From contig JACCSC010000283.1 of assembly GCA_013813215.1 (NCBI GenBank), positions 1 through 11,742 of the forward strand: DNA of 11,742 nt. Reading direction: 5' to 3'. The stretch comes from Geodermatophilaceae bacterium (GTDB lineage: Bacteria; Actinomycetota; Actinomycetes; Mycobacteriales; Geodermatophilaceae). Below, in pieces: positions 6,576 to 11,742 of this stretch. How positions within the stretch are numbered: position 1 is the stretch's first letter; each line of letters begins with the position of its first letter. The notes under the pieces are model-generated. The model saw only the letters and a program-made list of their open reading frames with translations, made no database searches and was not told where the DNA came from. Both the position numbers and the translations under genes were made by a program.

Positions 6576-7091
6576 TCATTCTGGCTGTTGCCCCGATGCC
6601 CGGATCTCCTGCAGGGCGTCGTCCTTGGCCTGTGCGTCGGCCCGTAGCTCCGCCTGGAAGCTCACCATCTGCTCGCGCAGCGTCGGATCGCCGGTGCCGA
6701 GGATCCGCACCGCGAGCAAGCCGGCGTTGCGCGCGTTCCCGATCGCGACGGTGGCCACCGGCACTCCGGCCGGCATCTGCACGATCGACAGCAGCGAGTC
6801 CAGCCCGGACAGGGACGCCAACGGCACCGGTACGCCGACGACCGGCAACGGGGTCAGTGCCGCGACCATGCCCGGCAGGTGGGCCGCGCCGCCCGCCCCC
6901 GCGATGATCACCGCGAGACCCCGGCCCGCCGCCCGGGTCGCGTAGTCGACCATGTCCGTGGGCATCCGGTGCGCGGAGACCACCCTCACCTCGTGGGTCA
7001 CGCCGAAGTCCCGCAGCACCCGCGCGGCCGGCTGCATCGTCGGCCAGTCCGAGTCGCTGCCCATGATCACGCCGACCCGTGGCTCGGTCAC
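6576..7091 (-). CDS. purE: N5-carboxyaminoimidazole ribonucleotide mutase (PurE class I)
   Basis: The protein has 171 residues, the normal size for class I PurE. It interconverts N5-CAIR and CAIR in de novo purine synthesis, using the product of PurK. Visible motifs are GSDSDW (11-16), SAHRMP (39-44) with the expected catalytic His41, GAGGAAHLPGMVAALT (65-80) and the closing stretch LSIVQMPAGVPVATVAIGNA (101-120). The frame stays open far upstream (to 7766), but homology begins at the GTG at 7091-7089, which overlaps the purK stop in GTGA. This gives translational coupling and the usual N-terminus. The C-terminal tail after about 140 is Gln/Ala/Asp-rich and probably the variable helix of the family. 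Confidence 0.96.
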   Translation of the reverse strand: MTEPRVGVIMGSDSDWPTMQPAARVLRDFGVTHEVRVVSAHRMPTDMVDYATRAAGRGLAVIIAGAGGAAHLPGMVAALTPLPVVGVPVPLASLSGLDSLLSIVQMPAGVPVATVAIGNARNAGLLAVRILGTGDPTLREQMVSFQAELRADAQAKDDALQEIRASGQQPE

Positions 7092-8242
7092 TCGAGGTCT
7101 CCTCCGCTCAGGTAGGCCGCCGCGGCGACCGCGTCGGCCCGGACCGCTGCCGGATCGACGCCGAGCACCGTGACGTGGCCCAGCTTGCGGCCAGGCCGTG
7201 GCGCCTTGCCGTACAGGTGGAACTTCGCCCCGGGCCAGCGGGCCATGGCGTGGTGCAGCCGCTCGTCGATCTCGGGACCATCGGCCGGCGCGCCCAGCAC
7301 GTTGGCCATGGCCGCTGCGGGTGCCAGCGCGTCGGTGCGGCCAAGCGGGTAGTCCAGGACGGCCCGCAGGTGCTGCTCGAACTGACTGGTCCGGCTGCCC
7401 TCGATGGTCCAGTGCGCGGAGTTGTGCGGCCGCATGGCCAGCTCGTTGACCAGCAGCCCGTCCGCGGTCTGGAACAGCTCGACGGCGAGCACCCCGACGA
7501 CGTCGAGATCGCCGGCGATCCGGATGGCGAGCCGCTGCGCCTCGATCGCCGTCGCGTCGTCCAGCCCGGGCGCAGGGGCCAGGACCTCTACGCAGATCCC
7601 GTCCCGCTGCACCGTCTGCACCACCGGCCAGGCGGCGATCTGGCCGTACGGCGACCGCGCGACGACGGCGGCGAGTTCGCGGAGCATGGTGACGTGCTGC
7701 TCGGCCAGGAGAGCCACACCGTGCCCCAGCACGGCCTGCGCCTCGGCCCGGTCGCCGACGATCCACACGCCGCGCCCGTCGTACCCGCCGGTCGCCGCCT
7801 TGAGCACCACCGGCCAGCCGTACTCCTGGGCGAAGGCGTCGATGTCGGCCGGCGTCACGACCGGGGCCCAGGCCGGTACGCCGACGCCCAGTTCGCCCAA
7901 CCGGGCGCGCATCCGACGCTTGTCCTGGGCGTGGACCAGCGCGTCGGCGCCCGGCAGCACGGTGTGCCCGGCGGCGGCGAGCCGGCGGATGTCCTCGCCC
8001 GCGACGTGCTCATGGTCCCAGGTGATCGCATCGCAGCCGACGGCGAAGCGCTCGAGGTCGGCGTACGAACGATGGTCGCCGAGTACGACGTGCGCGCCGA
8101 CCAGGGCCGCGGACTCTGTCGGGTCCGCGGCCAGGATGCGCAGCGACTGGCCGAGGGCGATGGCGGCCTGGTGCGTCATCCGGGCCAGCTGGCCGCCGCC
8201 CACCATGCCGACGACGGGCAGTCCGGTCCGTGCGTCCATCAC
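7088..8242 (-). CDS. purK: 5-(carboxyamino)imidazole ribonucleotide synthase (PurK)
   Basis: This 384-residue ATP-grasp enzyme uses ATP and bicarbonate to turn AIR into N5-CAIR, the substrate of PurE encoded just downstream. Motifs include GMVGGGQLARM (12-22) at the nucleotide-fold start, PVVLKAATGGYDGRG (144-158) of the ATP-grasp, VELF (254-257) and NELAMRPHNSAHWTIEG (266-282) with metal and phosphate contacts. KLGHVTVLG lies near the C-terminus. The first two codons are GTG then ATG, so the start may be 8242 or 8239; the protein differs by one residue. The 4-base overlap with purE marks an operon. It is divergent from the GtrA-like gene, with only 65 bases between the two starts. Confidence 0.96.
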   Translation of the reverse strand: MMDARTGLPVVGMVGGGQLARMTHQAAIALGQSLRILAADPTESAALVGAHVVLGDHRSYADLERFAVGCDAITWDHEHVAGEDIRRLAAAGHTVLPGADALVHAQDKRRMRARLGELGVGVPAWAPVVTPADIDAFAQEYGWPVVLKAATGGYDGRGVWIVGDRAEAQAVLGHGVALLAEQHVTMLRELAAVVARSPYGQIAAWPVVQTVQRDGICVEVLAPAPGLDDATAIEAQRLAIRIAGDLDVVGVLAVELFQTADGLLVNELAMRPHNSAHWTIEGSRTSQFEQHLRAVLDYPLGRTDALAPAAAMANVLGAPADGPEIDERLHHAMARWPGAKFHLYGKAPRPGRKLGHVTVLGVDPAAVRADAVAAAAYLSGGDLE

Positions 8243-8274
8243 GGCGCTCGGTCGGGCCGGATCTTCACAGCGGG

Positions 8275-8280
8275 AGGCTA
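8275..8280 (-). promoter_or_regulatory. Possible purK -10 box in the divergent promoter region
   Basis: TAGCCT on the minus strand fits TAnnnT and lies 32 bases before the purK GTG, giving a leader of roughly 25 bases. It is 14 bases from the -10 box of the divergent gtrA gene, so the two promoters would overlap. No -35 match was found; this is a weak call. Confidence 0.3.
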
Positions 8281-8294
8281 GCGGCCCAGCTCCG

Positions 8295-8300
8295 TAGACT
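8295..8300 (+). promoter_or_regulatory. Promoter -10 box for leaderless gtrA-like operon mRNA
   Basis: TAGACT fits the TAnnnT -10 consensus and is followed by exactly seven bases before the GTG at 8308. There is no Shine-Dalgarno sequence in front of that GTG. The spacing is identical to that at fadE25, supporting a leaderless start and choosing 8308 over upstream GTG codons. Confidence 0.6.
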
Positions 8301-8307
8301 CGCCGGC

Positions 8308-8781
8308 GTGGGAGTTCTGCACCGGTTGGCCGACGAACTGCGGGCGACGTGGCGGGTGGTCCTGCGCGAGTTGTCGGTCTTCGGGGCTGTGGGCCTGTTC
8401 AACCTCGGCGTCGACATCGCCGTGTTCAATCTGTGCACGCTCGTGTTAGACCTCGATGCCCTGTCGAGCAAAGCCCTCGCGACCGCGGTGTCGGCGACGT
8501 CGGCGTACTTCATGCATCGCGGTATGACGTTCGCGCACCGGGCCCGGACCGGCTTCCGCCGCGAGTACGGCCTGTTCTTCCTGTTCAACGCCATCGCCCT
8601 CGTCCTCGGACTGGCGGTCATCGCCGCGGCTCAGTACGTGGTGGACCTCGACGACGCGCTGAGCCTCAACCTGGCGAACCTGGTGGCCGTGGGCGTCGGC
8701 ACGGCGTTCAGGTTCTGGACCTACAAGCGCTGGGTGTTCCCCGCCGTGACTCGGGTCGACGGCGAGCTCGCCGCCCGGTGA
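8308..8781 (+). CDS. GtrA-like four-helix membrane protein
   Basis: The 157-residue protein has four predicted membrane helices (about 22-43, 52-70, 88-108, 120-139). It carries the GtrA/DPMS-type features FGAVGLFNLGVD at helix 1 and FRFWTYKRWVF (134-144) at the C-terminal end. GtrA proteins are thought to help move lipid-linked sugars across the membrane for glycosylation of cell-envelope polymers; no glycosyltransferase is next to it here. The divergent position next to purK matches M. tuberculosis Rv3277. The frame opens at 8230, but the GTG at 8308 lies seven bases after a TAGACT box and starts just before the first helix, so I chose it. The stop overlaps the MaoC gene by four bases (GTGA), so the two are translationally coupled. 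Confidence 0.88.
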   Translation: MGVLHRLADELRATWRVVLRELSVFGAVGLFNLGVDIAVFNLCTLVLDLDALSSKALATAVSATSAYFMHRGMTFAHRARTGFRREYGLFFLFNAIALVLGLAVIAAAQYVVDLDDALSLNLANLVAVGVGTAFRFWTYKRWVFPAVTRVDGELAAR

Positions 8782-9251
8782 AGCTCTACTTCGAGGACCT
8801 GACCCCTGGTCGGGAGTTCGACCTCGGCTCCGTCGTCATCGACGAGGCCGAGATGCTGGCCTTCGCCGAGCGCTTCGATCCGCAGTGGTATCACGTGGAC
8901 CGGGAGCGGGCGACGACGTCGTCGTGGGGTGGCCTGATCGCCAGCGGCTGGTTCACGGCCAGTCTGTGCATGCGGATCTACGTCGACCAGGTGCTCTCGC
9001 AGGCCGCGGCGGACACCTCACCGGGGCTGTCGGAACTGCGCTGGCTCACCGCCGTGCGAGCGGGCGACGTCCTGCACGGCGTTCTGACCGTGGTGTCGGC
9101 GACGGATTCCTCGCGCGGCCCGGATCTCGGTACGGCGGAGCTGCGCTGGGAGATGATCCGCGACGAGCCGGTCCCGGGCCAGGTGGTGCTCCGGATGCAG
9201 GGCCGTGGCTGGTTCCACCGCCGCCCGCCGTCCGAGCCGCCGTCGGACTGA
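8778..9251 (+). CDS. MaoC-like (R)-enoyl-CoA hydratase / dehydratase
   Basis: This 157-residue protein is a single hot-dog domain. FDPQWYHVDRERA (33-45) contains the hydratase-2 pair Asp34 and His39 (D-x4-H), followed by GGLIASGWFTASL (51-63), the short loop typical of a MaoC subgroup in which Ser replaces His before the Gly. Family members add water to enoyl-CoA thioesters, or bind acyl-CoA without catalysis. Its neighbours, a fatty-acyl-CoA ligase 24 bases downstream and an acyl-CoA dehydrogenase nearby, support a lipid role. The GTG start overlaps the GtrA stop. The true substrate cannot be read from sequence. Confidence 0.9.
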   Translation: MKLYFEDLTPGREFDLGSVVIDEAEMLAFAERFDPQWYHVDRERATTSSWGGLIASGWFTASLCMRIYVDQVLSQAAADTSPGLSELRWLTAVRAGDVLHGVLTVVSATDSSRGPDLGTAELRWEMIRDEPVPGQVVLRMQGRGWFHRRPPSEPPSD

Positions 9252-9275
9252 ACCCACCCTGACATCGGAGAGCAC

Positions 9276-10892
9276 ATGCAGGCACTCGTGCAGGACTACC
9301 CCCTGACCGTCGACTCGATCTTCCGCCGGGTCGAGCGGCTGTTTCCCGACAAGACCATCGTCACCGGTCCGCCCGGGGCGGTGACGAGGACGACGTACGG
9401 CGAATGGGCCGAACGCGTCCGCCGGCTGGGCGGCCTGCTGGACGAGCTGGGGATCTCCGCCGACGGCCGGGTCGGCACCTTCGCCTGGAACTCCGCCCGG
9501 CACCTCGAGCTCTACTTCGCCGCCCCGTCGAGCGGACGCATCCTGCACACGCTGAACATCCGGCTCTTCCCCGAGCAGCTGACCTACATCGCCAACCATG
9601 CCGAGGACGAGGTCATCTTCGTCGACCGGTCGTTGCTCGGGCTGCTGTGGCCGCTAATCGACACGATGACCACCGTCCAGCACGTGGTGGTGATGGACGA
9701 CAGCGACGCCGCCGTACCCGACGACCCGCGGATCCGGAACTACGAGGAGCTGCTGGCCGCGGTGGCGCCGGTCGACTTCCACGTCGACGACGAACGGCGC
9801 GCCGCGGCGATGTGCTACACGAGCGGGACCACCGGCAATCCCAAGGGCGTCGTCTACTCCCACCGGTCCACCTGGTTGCACTCGGTGGCCGCCACCACGG
9901 CATCCTGCCTCAGCATCCGGGAGGACGACACGGTGCTGCCCGTCGTTCCGATGTTCCACGCCAACGCGTGGGGCATCGCCCAGGCGGCGCCGATGGCCGG
10001 CGCCAACCTGGTCTTCCCGGGCCGGGACATGAGCCCGGAGGCGATCGGTCGGCTGCTGCAGGAGGAGAAGGTCACCGTGACCGCTGGCGTCCCGACGATC
10101 TGGCAGGGCTTGCTGCCGCTGGTCGACGACCTCGACCTGTCCAGCCTGCGCACCCTGATCTGCGGCGGTTCCGCGGTGCCGGCCGCGCTGTCCGAGGCAT
10201 ACCGCGAGAAGACCGGCAAGCCGATCCTGCATGCCTGGGGGATGACCGAGACCCACCCGTTGGGGTCGGTGTCGCACGTGCAATCGCGCGACGCCGGGGC
10301 CGACGACGAGACTCTGGTCGCCATCCGGGCCCGGCAGGGCACCCCGATGCCCGGCGTGGAGCTGCGCATCGTGGAGACCGGCAGCATCGACCCGCTGCCC
10401 TGGGACGACACGGCGACCGGTGAGCTGCAGGTGCGGGGCGCCTGGATCGCCGCGGACTACTACAAGCCGGACGAGGGGGTGGAACTGTCCACCGAGGACG
10501 GTTGGATGCGCACCGGCGATGTCGCGGCGATCGACCGGTACGGGTCGATCCGGCTGGTCGACCGCACCAAGGACCTGGTCAAGTCCGGCGGGGAGTGGAT
10601 CAGCTCGGTGGAGCTGGAGAACCTGCTGATGGGGCACCCGGCCGTCGCGGAGGCCGCCGTCATCGGCGTGCCACACCCGAAGTGGGACGAGCGCCCGCTG
10701 GCCTGTGTCGTCGTCAAGGACGGCGAGTCGGTGACCGCCGAGGAACTGCTGGACTTCCTACGCCCCAAGGTCGCCAAGTGGTGGCTGCCCGACGCGGTGG
10801 AGTTCATCGACGAGGTGCCCAAGACGAGCGTCGGCAAGTTCTCCAAGAAGGACCTGCGCGGGAAGTTCGCCGACTACACGTTCGCGGACTGA
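9276..10892 (+). CDS. Fatty-acyl-CoA ligase (AlkK/DmdB-like AMP-forming synthetase)
   Basis: The 538-residue protein is a complete ANL-family adenylating enzyme. It activates a carboxylic acid with ATP to the acyl-AMP and then makes the CoA thioester. Motifs in order are YTSGTTGNPKG (181-191, ATP loop), PMFHANAWG (225-233), CGGSAVP (296-302), WGMTETHPLG (321-330), GWMRTGD (409-415, ribose-binding Asp415), DRTKDLVKSGGEWISS (429-444, hinge) and PKTSVGKFSKKDLR (515-528, with the expected A10 catalytic Lys521). The PMFHANAWG and WGMTET versions resemble medium/long-chain AlkK-type and DmdB-type ligases; the substrate is undetermined. GGAGAG at 9267-9272 lies three bases before the ATG. It follows the MaoC gene by 24 bases and probably shares its transcript. 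Confidence 0.93.
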   Translation: MQALVQDYPLTVDSIFRRVERLFPDKTIVTGPPGAVTRTTYGEWAERVRRLGGLLDELGISADGRVGTFAWNSARHLELYFAAPSSGRILHTLNIRLFPEQLTYIANHAEDEVIFVDRSLLGLLWPLIDTMTTVQHVVVMDDSDAAVPDDPRIRNYEELLAAVAPVDFHVDDERRAAAMCYTSGTTGNPKGVVYSHRSTWLHSVAATTASCLSIREDDTVLPVVPMFHANAWGIAQAAPMAGANLVFPGRDMSPEAIGRLLQEEKVTVTAGVPTIWQGLLPLVDDLDLSSLRTLICGGSAVPAALSEAYREKTGKPILHAWGMTETHPLGSVSHVQSRDAGADDETLVAIRARQGTPMPGVELRIVETGSIDPLPWDDTATGELQVRGAWIAADYYKPDEGVELSTEDGWMRTGDVAAIDRYGSIRLVDRTKDLVKSGGEWISSVELENLLMGHPAVAEAAVIGVPHPKWDERPLACVVVKDGESVTAEELLDFLRPKVAKWWLPDAVEFIDEVPKTSVGKFSKKDLRGKFADYTFAD

Positions 10893-11001
10893 CCTTGCCG
10901 CAGTGAGCCGGGCAACCTCGGGTGACTGCTCCCCCAGAATTTGCGTAGAAAGTCGCTGCGCAGCAACGGTTTCCGTCGTCGAAATTGTCAGACCCCCGGT
11001 C

Positions 11002-11007
11002 TAGCTT
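11002..11007 (+). promoter_or_regulatory. Promoter -10 box for leaderless DUF222 gene, inside an inverted repeat region
   Basis: TAGCTT (TAnnnT) is followed by six bases and then the GTG at 11014, with no Shine-Dalgarno site between. The inverted repeat AGACC-CCC-GGTCT (10990-11002) touches its first base, and TTGTCA lies at 10985-10990, too close to be a standard -35. The remaining 10893-11001 gap holds no gene; a 10-base palindrome GCTGCGCAGC lies at 10955-10964. Confidence 0.5.
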
Positions 11008-11013
11008 TGTGGT

Positions 11014-11742
11014 GTGAGTACGGCGCTGCAGAAGCCTCCAGCGACGGTGCCGGCCGGTCTGAATGCGGCGCTGTCTGGGCTGTCCGCCGCCTTGGACGAG
11101 GGCCAGGCCACCGAGTTGTGGCAGCTGCCGGATCGGGAGCTGGCCGCCGGGGCGGTCGCGTGTGCGCGGCTCGTGTCGCGGACACAGGCGCTGCTGGTCC
11201 GGCTGCTCGGGGAAGTCGACGCCCGCGACCTGCCGCTGCGCTCGGGAGCTTGTTCGACGACGGCGTGGACCCGGCACGAGCTCAACACGACCCCGCGCGA
11301 AGCCCGCACCCTGGCCGGTGTCGCGACTGCCGTGCGCAGTGGGATGACCGCGACCGGCACGGCGTTCGCGGCCGGCGACGTGTCCCTGTCACAGGCCGTC
11401 GCGATCACTGGCGCAGTGGGTGAGCTGCCCGAGGACATCCCCGCCGACATTCGAGAGCAGGCCGAGACCGAGCTGGTCGGTTACGCCGACCGATTCGACG
11501 CCCAGCAACTCGCGCGGCTGGGTGCGCACATCCTGACCGTGGTTGCCCCGGAGATTGGCGAGGCCCGCGACGCCGAGGCCCTGGAACGGCAGGAGCGGCA
11601 GGCGCGGCGGCGCCGGGAGCTGTTCTTCACCGCCGACGGGCACGGCAGCGTGCACGTCCGCGGCCGGCTAACGGACGAAGCCGCCGCCATCGTCCGCGCG
11701 GCGCTGGACCCACTCGCCGCGCCGCTGCCCCGGACTGCCGAC
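11014..11742 (+). CDS. DUF222 / 13E12-family protein, N-terminal 243 residues (cut by window end)
   Basis: The frame is open for 243 codons from the GTG to the last base of the window. It is Ala/Leu/Arg-rich and helical. The stretches STTAWTRHELNTTPREARTL, FAAGDVSLSQAVAITGAV and LGAHILTVVAPEI, then RRRRELFFTADGHGSVHVRG, follow the pattern of DUF222 domains. Family members usually end in an HNH nuclease motif, which would lie beyond the window, so nuclease activity cannot be judged. In mycobacteria such genes form the 13E12 repeat family, present in many copies per genome and sometimes linked to mobile or prophage DNA. The start was chosen because the other nearby GTG (11012) is followed at once by a stop and because a -10 box sits six bases upstream. 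Confidence 0.88.
   Translation, partial: MSTALQKPPATVPAGLNAALSGLSAALDEGQATELWQLPDRELAAGAVACARLVSRTQALLVRLLGEVDARDLPLRSGACSTTAWTRHELNTTPREARTLAGVATAVRSGMTATGTAFAAGDVSLSQAVAITGAVGELPEDIPADIREQAETELVGYADRFDAQQLARLGAHILTVVAPEIGEARDAEALERQERQARRRRELFFTADGHGSVHVRGRLTDEAAAIVRAALDPLAAPLPRTAD

Noticed and set aside
7092..7766. Upstream extension of the purE frame inside purK
   Set aside because: Homology to PurE begins at the GTG at 7091; the extension is Arg/Gly-rich shadow of purK.
8230..8307. Upstream start for the GtrA-like gene
   Set aside because: It would overlap purK's start and the divergent promoters, adds an Arg-rich segment with no family match, and the GTG at 8308 has a -10 box at leaderless distance.
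9654..10676. 340-codon minus-strand frame opposite the acyl-CoA ligase
   Set aside because: It is a His/Gly/Val-rich antisense shadow of a gene with all ANL motifs.
10955..10964. Palindrome GCTGCGCAGC as a regulatory site
   Set aside because: A ten-base GC palindrome is expected by chance in such DNA and has no further support.
1..11742. CRISPR array, tRNA or rRNA genes, insertion sequence
   Set aside because: No regularly spaced repeats, tRNA arms, rRNA segments or transposase with terminal repeats were seen; the only repeated coding pattern is the LGFP repeats.

Overview
The window is high-GC DNA from an actinobacterium. The evidence is the strong G/C bias at third codon positions, frequent GTG starts, several genes that look leaderless, an Rpf/LGFP cell-wall protein and a DUF222 (13E12-type) gene. 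The block fadE25-purE-purK with a divergent gtrA gene matches the order I know from Mycobacterium tuberculosis (Rv3274c to Rv3277). The genus cannot be fixed from the sequence alone.

Bases 1-3979 (+) hold the least ordinary part, a tight one-direction cluster. It begins with a 24-residue Cys-rich peptide ORF (4-78), followed by a large hairpin (96-152). Next comes a 617-residue membrane protein that fuses a PqqD-like RiPP recognition domain, an M50-type zinc protease with HECWH, and an exported DUF3105 domain (221-2074). A cupredoxin-like lipoprotein (about 2076-2552) and a roughly 10-helix membrane protein (2549-3979) follow. I read this as a candidate RiPP (ribosomally made, modified peptide) system linked to cell-envelope or metal-related proteins. 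No peptide-modifying enzyme is visible; it could lie upstream of base 1.

Bases 3976-5392 (-) encode a secreted resuscitation-promoting-factor-type muralytic enzyme with four LGFP repeats. It is preceded by a recognisable c-di-AMP (ydaO/yuaA) riboswitch that abuts the Shine-Dalgarno sequence. This gene and the membrane-protein gene overlap tail to tail by four bases.

Bases 5393-8242 (-) are core metabolism: purK, then purE with a 4-base overlap, then the acyl-CoA dehydrogenase fadE25, which has its own apparently leaderless promoter. Bases 8295-10892 (+) are a divergent operon: a GtrA-like membrane protein, a MaoC-like hot-dog hydratase and a fatty-acyl-CoA ligase. Bases 11014-11742 are the start of a DUF222/13E12-family gene, cut by the window end.

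The central genes are housekeeping functions (purine synthesis, fatty-acid activation and oxidation). The left flank is the place to look for new biology, and the right flank is a repeat-family gene.
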